Shown here in pieces: positions 9,658-18,083 of a stretch of DNA of 18,083 nt; positions within the stretch are counted from its first letter, which is position 1; every line of letters starts with the position of its first letter. The stretch is taken from assembly GCA_021029095.1 (NCBI GenBank), contig JAJOHG010000468.1:1-18083 (forward strand), given 5' to 3'. The notes beneath the pieces were generated by a model. The model saw only the letters and a program-made list of their open reading frames with translations, searched no databases and was not told the DNA's origin. Both the position numbers and the translations under genes were made by a program. Origin of the DNA: Phellopilus nigrolimitatus (Eukaryota; Basidiomycota; Agaricomycetes; Hymenochaetales; Hymenochaetaceae).

Positions 9658-10362
9658 ATGCAGACCAACGGCGGCGAGAACAATGGCGAGAGGATAGATC
9701 ACGTCTGGACGACGAGCCGCACAGCCAGGCAGATATACGCCCTCGGCGAAGTTGAGAAGGTTCGCCGGTCAACATATCCTCAGCCTCATTCTCATTCTCA
9801 TTCTCATTTTTAACATACTTCAGGATATTAGCAAGCTGCTCTCCTTAGCAGCGTCCTCCATCGCACTCCTCACTCTCCCGCAGACCGACCCGCCGGACAG
9901 CACTCTCCCGCAGGGCGAGGAACGCTCAGAGCAGTTCGTGCTCGAGGTCAGCGAGTACTTCGAGCGACTCGACGTGCGTTTCTCTCGTTACCTTTACTCA
10001 AAACCAGCCAACAGTTCTACCATGTTGCTGACTCTACTTGCATCCAGCAAATCCACATTAACATACGCTCCACGCTCGCACACATCCGCAAGTCGCGCAT
10101 CGCGCCGTCCGCCATCAATGCACCGCCGCCGAACTTCGTGCCCCAACCCGCAGGCGTCGGGACGCCGTCGCTCGCCCCCGCCTCAGATCACGACAGGGAT
10201 AACGAGAACGCTTTCTTGGGGAGCAGCGGGGAAGACCAGAAGAGGGGCCTGCAGGAGGAGCGCGTCAACCGCGACGCGTGGCGGGGCATACTCGATGCGC
10301 TAACACGGCTCAAGGCGGCCCAAGAGCAGGAGCGCGCATCTCAGATGGAGACAGATGCGTGA
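9658..10362 (+). CDS. MED11: Mediator of RNA polymerase II transcription subunit 11
   Basis: Med11 is a small head-module subunit of Mediator that pairs with Med22 in the nucleus and helps assemble the Pol II pre-initiation complex. Plus-strand exons are 9658-9759, 9824-9973 and 10048-10362, giving 188 residues. Introns are 64 and 74 nt, both GT-AG and in phase. The family signature spans the first splice junction: ALGEVEKDISKLLSLAA (about 28-44) lines up with the human core ALEDIEREIGAILQNAG. A second helix, FVLEVSEYFERLDQIHINI (about 72-90), and a third near the C-terminus (RDAWRGILDALTRLKAAQE) complete a helical bundle. A Pro-rich linker typical of fungal homologues lies between them. I chose the ATG at 9658 because it is the last in-frame Met before the signature and sits just beyond the divergent lyase promoter. 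It converges with tubulin cofactor A, with 116 bp between the two stops. Confidence 0.88.
9786..9808 (+). repeat. Short TCATTC tandem repeat in MED11 intron 1
   Basis: Three perfect TCATTC units and a fourth partial unit (TCATTT) lie inside the first intron, upstream of the acceptor at 9822-9823. They add to its pyrimidine content. This is probably a simple microsatellite. Confidence 0.7.
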
Positions 10363-10478
10363 ACGCATCTCAGAGTTGAAGAATAGCGAAGGTCCGCATG
10401 TGTTCGCCCATCACCGTCTTCTACCATACACTTCTTACTCATACTCGTACACAGACCTGCACAGCTCCTACGAATGTA

Positions 10479-11109
10479 TCACTCATCCAGCACTTCCAGG
10501 GCTTTCTTCGCAGCCTCGAGCTCTTCGCTGCCCGAGAATCGGTCATCTCTCTCAACAGAGTTCTGTCAGCCGGATGTCAGCGCGTCTCATCACCGCCGGA
10601 GCATAAATGAGGGGTCGTTATATCGCACTCACCACGAGGTCGCGTAGCTTCCCTGCTCCGGTCTCGAGGCGCCCCGCAGTCTCTGCGACAACCCTCTCCG
10701 TCTCCTTCAGCATGTTTTTCTGTGCCCCATAATCGACGAACACGTGTCAATCAGTGAGTGCGAGGGCGATCAGGTATCAGCGGGCGAGGGCGAAGGGGTG
10801 GCAGATCTAGTCTCAGACCAATCGTGTATCGAGCGAGCAAGCTGTACATACCCCGTTCTTGATTTCCCATGCATTATCCCCTGCTTCCGGGTCCTGTGCT
10901 TCGAACCGTTGTAAGTTCTTCTCCAGATCGCCCGTCTCCTTCAGGTACGACTTGTGCTCCTTGAACAGTCTGCGCGGTTTGTCCGCATTGCCGCACGTGT
11001 AAGTTGTTTTCGTTAAGTAATGAAATCTCTTGGGAGTGGTTGCTACGTACCGGTTGACCACACCGGTCTTGATCTTGAGCTCACGCTTGATCGCAGGTTC
11101 GTCGCTCAT
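10479..11109 (-). CDS. TBCA: Tubulin-folding cofactor A (beta-tubulin chaperone)
   Basis: Cofactor A holds free beta-tubulin in the cytosol during tubulin dimer assembly (Rbl2 in budding yeast). Minus-strand exons are 11109-11051, 10969-10852, 10719-10633 and 10562-10479, giving 115 residues, the usual length for the family (about 105-115). All three introns (81, 132 and 70 nt) are GT-AG and in phase. The N-terminal signature is clear: KRELKIKTGVVNRLFKEH matches the family's LKIKTGVVKR-L-KE start. WEIKNGKNMLKET aligns with the human YDIKKQAEILQES block, and the charged C-terminal helix ends ALEVLDE. The whole chain is helical, as expected for a three-helix bundle. The ATG at 11109 begins MSDEP; an in-frame upstream frame extends further but lacks family character. 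MED11 converges on it from the other side. Confidence 0.93.
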
Positions 11110-13171
11110 CGTTGGTATATGATGAGTGTAATACGTTGAAGCTAAGATTCTAAGATCGGTGCAGTCTGAGCCACATCGCGTATTTATCACTCGCATATAG
11201 CCAGCTCCAACTCCCTAATCCATCGATAAAACCAGCCCCTTTACTTAATTTTAATTTTTACGACTCTGTCGAAACAAGTTCTTGGGTAAAAATCACGCGA
11301 ACAAGTACACACAAAGCATATCATTCATTGCGATTCATGAGCGAGACTACCAAGTGCTAAAGCTACAAGTAGCGCGGGCAGGGCAATCCATTCCAGCGTC
11401 TCAGATGCACGCCACGTCAGCAAACCAGGACGCGGCGCAGGGATCACTAACTACGAGGAGGGCGTGTAAAGGAAGAGGGGTGTTTGTATGTATGGATAGA
11501 TGTGCGCAAGGCAAGCCGAGCACAGGGGATAGAACACATGATGTATCGTTAATACGGAATCATTAAAAAGAAAAGAAAAAGGGAACGAGCCGACCGCTCT
11601 GGTACAAGGTGATGCCTGCGCAAACGACGCACGGCAAGCGCAGAGATTGGTTCGGGGACTAGTCGGATCGTCATAAACGAAGGTGCGGGAACCGGGACAC
11701 GGAGCAGGACGCATCGACCGAACGTCGAGCAGTGGCTCCGCGAGGCGGACACGGCGGGTACAGCGCACTAGGCGTGCATACAGCCGTGCGTTCCACTTCA
11801 AACTCGACTGTCGCTGGGGACGGGACATCTCCGCAGCGAGCCGGTGCGTCGGAAAACACGGTGCCGCGGCAAATGCGTGGAGGCACGCCGTTATCGGCGA
11901 TCATCGGCGCGCGCCTGGGGGCGGTGGGCTGGCCACGGCTGCGAGGCGGGCGCGCGTATGAGCGGATCGGCGGGCACTGGCGCAACAAGGCGGCGCAGTG
12001 GTCGACGGGCTGCTGACCGAGTGGAGACAGCGTCGAAGGCGAAGGAGGAAGGGGAAGTGCCTGGCGGGGCGGTTGTCGCTTCAGCCGAAGGCTGCTCTAG
12101 CCACACCAATTCGCGCGTCGTCTGATGACGAAGGACAGTCCCGTCGCACAAGCAGAGCGGTGCCGCGCGCGTGATCGCGCAGACATCACCCTAACCTGAG
12201 CGGTCGGAAACTTGCAAACGCGAATGGTGAATAGAAAAAAATATGTTTGCAAGGAACTCGCAGAAAAGGTAGCCAACGACTGAAAGCGGAGATAAAGGAG
12301 GGAGGTGTGGAGATAGAGGTTGCCAGTCCAGGGAATGATCACGTCCGTGGCCGACTGGAGAGGGTGGGGAGTCATGTCGAGGCGTAAGATAAGAATCAAT
12401 ATAAAACCAATAAAAAATGCGTGTAATGAAAAATGAAATGTCCGAGATGCATCGTAATCAAAAAATGGCTCCGAGGATCGTTCAAAGAATAAGGAGTGGT
12501 TGCCGTGGAGGCAGATCATAAGGATGCACGATGACCAGTGTGTCGGTAACGCGAAAGCGTAGTCGGGAGGTATAGGTGAGGGCGTGCGTAGGAGTCGGAC
12601 CGACGGTGTGAAAAAACAAGAAAGTGTACAGCAGCCTGCGAGACGCTTGCACCGAGCTCATAAGAGTCGGTGACCGGCGCGTCTCTAGCGGGCATGTGCT
12701 GTTCTTGCGTCGTGTCGAGGTCGCTCCTCGCAACAAGCCCAAAGACCATGTCCCAGACTCTTGTGATCCGAATGAAGGAGGGGGGGAGGAAGGCGTCGCC
12801 ACCGCATGCCGCTCAGACGACGGTGAGAGGGACGAGCCAATGATGCGGAGTGCGGCACGGCCGCATGACGGTCCAGAGATAAACGTGCATCACAGAAGCA
12901 CGACCATTGTCGAATGCGAGGGAACTCGGGGTGGAACGTGAAAGCGATGCGAATTTGATAGATTAAGCGAAGCGCGGATGACGATAAAAATGTGGGTCGT
13001 AAGAAGCCTGCATCCCGAGCAGGGGTCATGAGTTGTTCCAAATCATAGTGAGCGGTTGAATAGAGCAGGGAATCCAAGTCGAGGAGACCGCAAATGTGCA
13101 CCGATCGAGAACGACCGGTCCTTTTCGTCTGGCCTCTACAGCGCCAGCCTTCTGGGGAAGAGCGGGACGCT
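11110..13171. other. 2-kb stretch without a convincing gene
   Basis: The first part, from about 11110 to 11400, should hold the cofactor A promoter on the minus strand, and the far end the 3' UTR of the bHLH gene. Between them the sequence is GC-rich (especially 11700-12180) with several overlapping frames of 70-170 codons on both strands. None has a recognisable motif or a continuous spliced extension, so I treat them as chance frames in GC-rich DNA. The spacing is large compared with the compact 7-11 kb part of the window, and a non-coding RNA or a fast-evolving small gene cannot be excluded. Confidence 0.5.
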
Positions 13172-14287
13172 CTAGAAAGCGGTCTGCTGCTGAGACGCAA
13201 TGACCGCGCCGTGGCGCTCAGCAGTGCTGAGCATGAGCGCCTCGTTTAGCCTAGAAGGGAGATATAAAAAAGCGATCGATTAGAATTGTACGTCATGCGA
13301 AGCACAAAATAAAACGTACGATCGCAGTCTTTGCGTCTCCATCTCAGCCTGGTTAAGCCTCGTCTGGAGTTGTTGCTGAGTCATCTCGAGGTACTTGATA
13401 TGGGTCGTCGCTATTTTCGAAATAGCGATGTCGTCAGTGAGAAGATGGGCGACTGCGGAAAGAAGAAAACGACGTACCACGGTCCAGAAGTGAAACTTTA
13501 CTTGACTTCTGATTGGAGACGGGGAGGACGTCCTTGAGCCTGCGGTAGCCGTCGCGAAGTTCGTCGCGGCGGCGCTGCTCGGACTCGATGCGCTGACGGC
13601 GGATTTCCTCGCGGCGCTGGTCGGAGTTAGCTGCGGCCATGGCCGGAGCAAAGTCCTCCTCATCATCATCACTCCCGTAATCATCCTTGGACGCGCGACG
13701 CTTGCGCTCCCTCGGGGTCGATCGCGTCCCGATCGGATTGTACCGGTGCTGGCTCCGGGTACTTGTCGCGGGAAGGCCGCCGTGAACAGACGAGGGCGAG
13801 CCGACGCTGTTCAAGGAGTTTGAGCGAGCCTTCCTGCCCGCTGGGCCTGACGAGGACGGCATGCTGTCCGAAGAGAGCTCTCCGTTGCTCAAGTGAGTGA
13901 GTGCGGGTGGGCAGATGCTATCGGGCGGGGTGAAGGGGCGAGCGGGGGAGCCGGTAGTGAACGAGGCACCAGATGAGTACGCATAGTCGGGCAGACCATT
14001 GGCAAGGTTGAGGGAGTCAAAGGACATGCGCGGCGACGAGCCATCTCCATGCACTGTCAATTAAAGAAACGTTTAAAGTCAGAATTAGACCGAAGCAGAA
14101 GCAAAGATGAGAGAAGCTTACGTGGGATATGAGAGACGTTGAAGGGGGAGGCAGGGAACTGCATGTAGTCGAAGTTGTGGTACGCATCCATGTACGGGAA
14201 CGGCGGGGTAGATGTGTCCATGGTGAATGCCGGAGACTTTGGGCGGTCAAGGTGCTCGAAGTGCTGTGCCTCGATGTGGGACGCCAT
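13172..14287 (-). CDS. bHLH transcription factor with an unusual basic region
   Basis: Minus-strand exons are 14287-14122, 14053-13478, 13410-13320 and 13250-13172, giving 303 residues. The introns (68, 67 and 69 nt) are GT-AG and in phase. Residues 1-150 are Ser/Pro-rich and likely disordered. A basic NLS-like patch RERKRR (170-175) and an acidic run (180-189) precede the bHLH at about 201-257. Its basic region and helix 1 contain RRQRIESEQRRRDELRDGY, the loop is LPVSNQKSSKVS, and helix 2 is LLDRATTHIKYLE. A Gln/Leu-rich coiled coil (259-285) follows, so it probably binds DNA as a dimer. Glu214 and Arg217/Arg218 match the E-box contact residues, but the usual His four places before the Glu is Arg210. 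Start choice: an in-frame ATG 68 codons upstream (14491) would add a low-complexity Pro/Ser/Phe leader read from a pyrimidine tract, so I prefer 14287. Target genes are unknown. Confidence 0.9.
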
Positions 14288-14544
14288 GGGAGATGACTGG
14301 AAACTCAAAGACGAGGAAGGCTCAGGGGTCGGGGGCGGGAGAAGAAAAGGGCTCGTGTCAACCAGTGATGAGGAAAGAGCTCGTTGAAAGAAGAAAGAGG
14401 AAGAGGGCGGGCTGAAGAAGGCGGGGGACGGAGGGCGGACGATGAGGAGGTAGAGGAGAAAAGAAAAGGGAGAGAGAGAGGGAGGAGGCAAGGGGGAGCT
14501 AGGGGATGAGGGGAGGGATGGGAAGACCGGATTTGATTCCGTGG

Positions 14545-14552
14545 ATTATATA
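14545..14552 (-). promoter_or_regulatory. TATA box upstream of the bHLH gene
   Basis: Read on the minus strand this is TATATAAT, about 260 bp upstream of the preferred bHLH start and just before a run of C/T-rich sequence (about 14380-14520 read on the minus strand) typical of fungal transcription start zones. Start sites 30-60 nt downstream would fall near 14485-14515, close to the alternative in-frame ATG at 14491. Confidence 0.5.
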
Positions 14553-14658
14553 CACTCCCGGGCTTCCTCAGGCTTCCGGACGCGATGGCCGCTGATACGA
14601 CACACCGGTCGTACCTCGTCCATATATGGTATTTCAGGGTCTATGTCTACTTCCCGAT

Positions 14659-14773
14659 TCTTCGTCTTCTTTTCCTCTTCACCTTATTTCTCTTTTTCTT
14701 TTTCTTTTTCTTTTCCTTTCTTATTCTTTTCTCATTTCTTTCATTTCTTTCATTTCTTCTCTCTTCTCTCTCC
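14659..14773 (+). repeat. Long pyrimidine (C/T) tract with CTTTTT-type repeats
   Basis: More than 100 bases are almost wholly C and T, with repeating TTTTTC units around 14690-14720 and CATTTCTTT units around 14730-14758. It lies in the intergenic region upstream of the bHLH promoter. Such tracts are common in fungal promoters, may keep nucleosomes off, and are also prone to length change. Confidence 0.75.
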
Positions 14774-15151
14774 ACCTTACGGCCTGTGCGTATCACCTCT
14801 AGTCTCTCCCGGAACTATTTCTCATCATCTGTCCACCAACCCTCCGGATCCCGGCTGTGGGTCCCAGCTGGTCCGAGTCGCCTCTCCGTCCAGTCACCCA
14901 TGTACCCATGGTTATTGCCACATCCCTAATACATGTAACAGATCTTCATCGCCCTTTCTCTTCCACTGCGCACATTAACTCGTCTTCGCCCCGACTCGTC
15001 CGACTCCCATGATCGTCACAAGCTCACACTTTACCCGATCCACCCCTCTTCTTCCTACGCATAGGCCCAAATCTCCCTGATCTCTGCCTCGAGGCCATTT
15101 ACTCCCCTCTCATCCTCTCCCTACTTTTCATTTCCGGCTCTCCCCATCAAA

Positions 15152-15159
15152 TATATAAA
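15152..15159 (+). promoter_or_regulatory. Candidate plus-strand TATA box without an obvious gene
   Basis: TATATAAA follows a C/T-rich stretch and is followed by A/C-rich sequence that looks like a fungal 5' leader. No convincing plus-strand coding frame follows: the next ATGs open only very short frames, and the sequence soon runs antisense to the last exons of the membrane-protein gene. If active, it would make a non-coding or antisense RNA. Confidence 0.3.
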
Positions 15160-15604
15160 CCACTGCAAACAACTCATCTCTACTCGGCGTCTTTGATCTC
15201 CTGGTTCTGGCGCCCATCTGCCGCTGCGTTCGTCCATTTACCATTCAGACCTCTTTTACCCGACCCTCGCATTCTCCCAGCTGCACTAAATAAGTCAAGC
15301 CGTATCGCAAACACAGAATCCATTCCAACTTAACAGCTACTACAAAACAACAAATAGATCAAATAGATCAAACAAGCCAAATAATTACGTTTCGTATCCT
15401 CATTCGTGATCCGTCGTGGAGAGGGTCGTAAGTCGTCAATATCATCAGCGGCGTCATCATCAGCGGGTCATCAGCAGTCCAAAAGGCAAATAGGAATAAT
15501 ACACCCAAGACACCGGGGGCGGTCAGCAAACCATGCTCCTTCATTGTCCGATCGAAGAGTACGTGTATGCAGCGTGCGCAGCAAGCTCGCTCCTGCGTCT
15601 TCCC

Positions 15605-16763
15605 TCAGGAATTGTAAAATCCTAGAAGCAAAGCCCAACGTTAATCGATCTCACCAATGTACCGGACATGAACGTAAGAAGCTCCGGCGACAGCCTCGAG
15701 ATCACTCACCCCCATAGTACGGGCCCTTCATCTCTCGGTAGTGCTCGAGTCGTTTCGAGAACCGCCAGTTCAAAAACAACATGTAGAGCTGATAAATAAT
15801 GAGCAAACAAGAAAGGCCGTCAGTCGAACTTCGGCAAGCTCGCACCTGGAAGACAAGGTCGACCAAGAGGCCGACAATGAACGCCGAGTAAAGGCTCGAA
15901 AACCCGGCAGTACAGAACCCGCTCGGGAACGATTTTCCATTGTCAAATCCGTTTTCGACCGACTCCGTCCACAGTTGGCCGCCATTGTCGCACTCCCAGG
16001 CGATCTTGTCCTTCCTATAGAGTAAGTGGAGGTCGATATGAAATGCGGTTAGAAAAATCGATGTGATCGCGAAGAACTTGAAGAGCTTGGGAACACTCGG
16101 AGTGAGCCACCCGTGCCTTTCTTACCCTCGCTGGAGCTCCACGATCATGATGGTCGCTCGGATAGCGCTTATGACGAGGATGAACGGCCATATGAACTTG
16201 CAAACCCTTGCCCAGATGTACGACCGCTGCCGCGGGCAAACCGAAACATCAGTCAATACAGTACTTCTCCGCTCTGCTTTTGCTTCGCGGGCGGCACATT
16301 AAGCGCACTTACGTTTGAGAGCGCAAGAACGTTGATCACCGCCGCGGCTGCAATTGCCAGTCCAATCCCTCCGTAGATCTGCCTACAAACAACGCGCGGA
16401 AGGTCAAGCTATGCGGTCTGGACAGACAACGAAGGCTCACCACTCCGGGAAGACAAAGTACAAGTATTGTCCGTACGTGAGCAAGAAAACGCCTCCTGCT
16501 ATGCTATACAGCTGGATCAAAGTATAGCCATCCGTTAGAGATTTGGACTTGGATCTACATGGATAGACACTCACTGAAATGATGACCGCCCATGCAATGG
16601 CGCCGTGGCGCTATATTCTCTGATATGAGTCTTCGGGAGACCAATCGTGCAAGCGATATTATTTGCAAACATACCAACGGTAAAAGCAAGAGGCAATTGT
16701 CACACCTGGCAATCATTATTTAGTAAACGCCGGTGCATACTTGAACCAATTCACTTACCACAT
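15605..16763 (-). CDS. Four-helix fungal membrane protein of unknown function (nine exons)
   Basis: Minus-strand exons are 16763-16759, 16705-16675, 16610-16575, 16511-16441, 16382-16313, 16226-16126, 16014-15846, 15788-15710 and 15621-15605, giving 192 residues. Eight GT-AG introns (53-111 nt) all preserve frame. Coding exon 1 is only five bases (ATG TG), so the start codon and the rest are joined by splicing; the context AAAACCATG is strong. The short N-terminus carries a CDNC motif (Cys3, Cys6). Hydrophobic helices fall at about 15-37, 52-69, 76-100 and 145-168. The loop between helices 3 and 4 is about 45 residues and has two Cys (113 in WECDNGG, 139 in GFCTAGF) that could form a disulfide. 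The tail is NWRFSKRLEHYREMKGPYYGG and ends FYNS. It looks like a conserved basidiomycete integral membrane protein, but I know no function for it. The many short exons are why no long open frame shows. Confidence 0.82.
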
Positions 16764-18083
16764 GGTTTTCGAGGTTTTATGAAAGCAATTCGGATGGGTT
16801 CTGTGGGTTCGCAGAGATAACAAGATGACAGATCACAAGGTTCTTCAATCGATTCGTCGAACGGCAAGTATGAGTCGTAAATAGGTATAAGTGAAGTACA
16901 CCCGGTGTACAGAGAAACAGTTACGGAAAGCACCAAGCGTCCTGTAAGGAGAACAGGGACCAACTTGCCGACGACGACAGAGATAGGTGGTGGAGGAGAG
17001 CGAAGGCTGCTTCGCCCCTATCCGTGATAGCCAGCGCGTACCAATAGACTAGAGTGTTCTCGCCAAATGAGGTCATGAGACCATGCGATTTGCATTGGTG
17101 GGCGCCTAGCCCTTTTAGGATGCAATAAGCGTTCTGTAAGCGCCCGTAGCGTTTTAAGCTTTGCCACTCTTCATCACCGCCGCTCAAACGTCTCAAACCC
17201 ATAAGTATGTACTTGCACTCAAGCTCAGGGATCGTTGATAATAAATGATCTTGGGAACAGTATCAACGAGACAAAGACACAGCAGGGATTTGTTTTCTTC
17301 CGGGTCACGGCTGCTTTCATTTCAGCGCAATCTTAGGTCAAGAACTTCTCAGGCAGTCCATATTCCCCTCTAGTGCAGAAGGAAATGCAATTGCTCTCAG
17401 GACTTTTCGTTCCCAATCGGGCCGTCGGGAAGGTGGCCTGGAAGTTATCCGGTGACTGTCTGCGAACCGGCGAGTGACTCAGGTCTTTCAACGAAATTTG
17501 CATCATGAGTTGCGCAATTTTACTGTCCACACGTTTTGTGGCTAGAGACTCTCCGGGATGAGCCAAGGTTTGTGCTCACTTCACAATTTCACAGACAAGT
17601 CGGCTGGTACCTCGAATCACTGTCCGAGTTCTTATCCTAAAGGAACATCGTGTCCACCTGCACATACAATCAAAGTCCCATCATTTCCGAGCTTCTAGCC
17701 AGCGAAGGGCCTTTTCATAGAATCCGAGGGATCCTCTCTCTCCATCGGCTTGGCTCAGCTTGCTAGCAACGACTATTCATTGTTGGTTGCTTTATTTCTC
17801 TGCTCTCGCGCATGCAATGAAATACAATGCCTCGTCAATCGCGAGATTGAAGTGAAGTCATTTTTGGCTGACTTGATGTGCGTGGTCCTATGTCGGTATC
17901 AAATCAAAACAACTTTCGTGGACACATGGCCTCGCCCACCTATTTAGGACCAGAGTCATGATCACCAGGTCGTGCACGGGACTCGAGAAAAGGGCGAAGA
18001 AACAATCGTGCCGGAACAAAGCTTCGCGGAGGGCTCCGAGCTCGCGTTCCTGTCACTTTACTCTCTTCTCCTACTTTCGCGGA
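16764..18083. other. Right-hand end with no supportable gene
   Basis: The part next to 16764 should be the promoter and leader of the nine-exon membrane-protein gene. Further right there are scattered frames of 60-95 codons on both strands (for example 17202-16921 minus and 17750-17947 plus), without recognisable motifs or good splice continuation. The last 144 bases are open on the minus strand from the window edge to a stop at 17940, which could be the end of a gene lying outside. No tRNA, repeat or mobile element was seen. Confidence 0.5.

Larger units (their letters stand above)
14288..15604. other. Promoter and intergenic region between bHLH and membrane-protein genes
   Basis: This 1.3-kb gap holds the bHLH leader and TATA box, the long pyrimidine tract, a second TATA-like site facing the other way, and the probable 3' UTR of the gene ending at 15605. 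A small tandem repeat (CAAATAGAT-type, about 15351-15373) lies near its right part. I see no coding gene. Confidence 0.55.

Noticed and set aside
9415..9775. Minus-strand frames of 95 and 114 codons overlapping the lyase/MED11 promoter, one with hydrophobic stretches
   Set aside because: They overlap the confident lyase exon 1 and MED11 exon 1 in other frames and have no motif; they are shadows of real genes in GC-rich DNA.
12097..13200. Several 77-171 codon frames (12097-12519, 12482-12802 and 12685-13200, minus)
   Set aside because: No recognisable domain, poor starts, and partial overlap with the last bHLH exon and its likely 3' UTR. No consistent splice chain joins them.
16921..17202. 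93-codon minus-strand frame upstream of the membrane-protein gene
   Set aside because: No family signature and no in-frame splice link to the membrane-protein gene, whose start has a strong context downstream.
17940..18083. Minus-strand frame open from the window edge for 47 codons
   Set aside because: It could be the 3' end of a gene outside the window, but the Arg/Ser/Pro-rich sequence has no motif and such a length occurs readily by chance.

Overview
The window reads as nuclear DNA from a filamentous basidiomycete, most likely an agaricomycete. Genes are split by many short introns (mostly 47-90 nt, GT-AG, often with GTATGT, GTAAGT or GTGAGT donors), both strands are used and spacing is compact. 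The recognisable proteins are eukaryotic: a mitochondrial 2-methylisocitrate lyase, Mediator subunit 11, tubulin-folding cofactor A and a bHLH factor. All gene models were rebuilt by hand from reading frame, splice sites and family knowledge. Each closes in frame, but none has been checked against RNA or a database.

Layout: 1-446 is 3' flank. 447-4230 (-) is a 1200-aa, mostly disordered protein of unknown function in four exons. 4231-5907 is a long gene-poor stretch. 5908-6113 holds two tandem intron-containing tRNA-Lys(UUU) sequences; the first looks intact and the second has a ruined acceptor stem. 6144-6509 (-) is a doubtful small membrane-protein ORF. 7173-9491 (-) is the methylisocitrate lyase in 11 exons. 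It shares a 166-bp divergent promoter with MED11 (9658-10362, +). MED11 converges on tubulin cofactor A (10479-11109, -). About 2 kb without a convincing gene (11110-13171) precedes a bHLH transcription factor (13172-14287, -) with a TATA box and a long pyrimidine-rich leader. A nine-exon four-helix membrane protein follows (15605-16763, -). The last 1.3 kb shows no gene I can support.

The genes do not form a pathway or cluster. Their jobs are separate: propionyl-CoA breakdown in mitochondria, RNA polymerase II Mediator, tubulin folding, transcriptional control, and two unknown families. I found no transposon, CRISPR array, defence locus or biosynthetic cluster. The points most worth a second look are the shared lyase/MED11 promoter with a CGG-N5-CCG site beside an E-box, a probable GC-AG intron in the lyase, the bHLH basic region lacking its usual His, the decaying tRNA-Lys copy, and the two conserved-looking proteins of unknown function.
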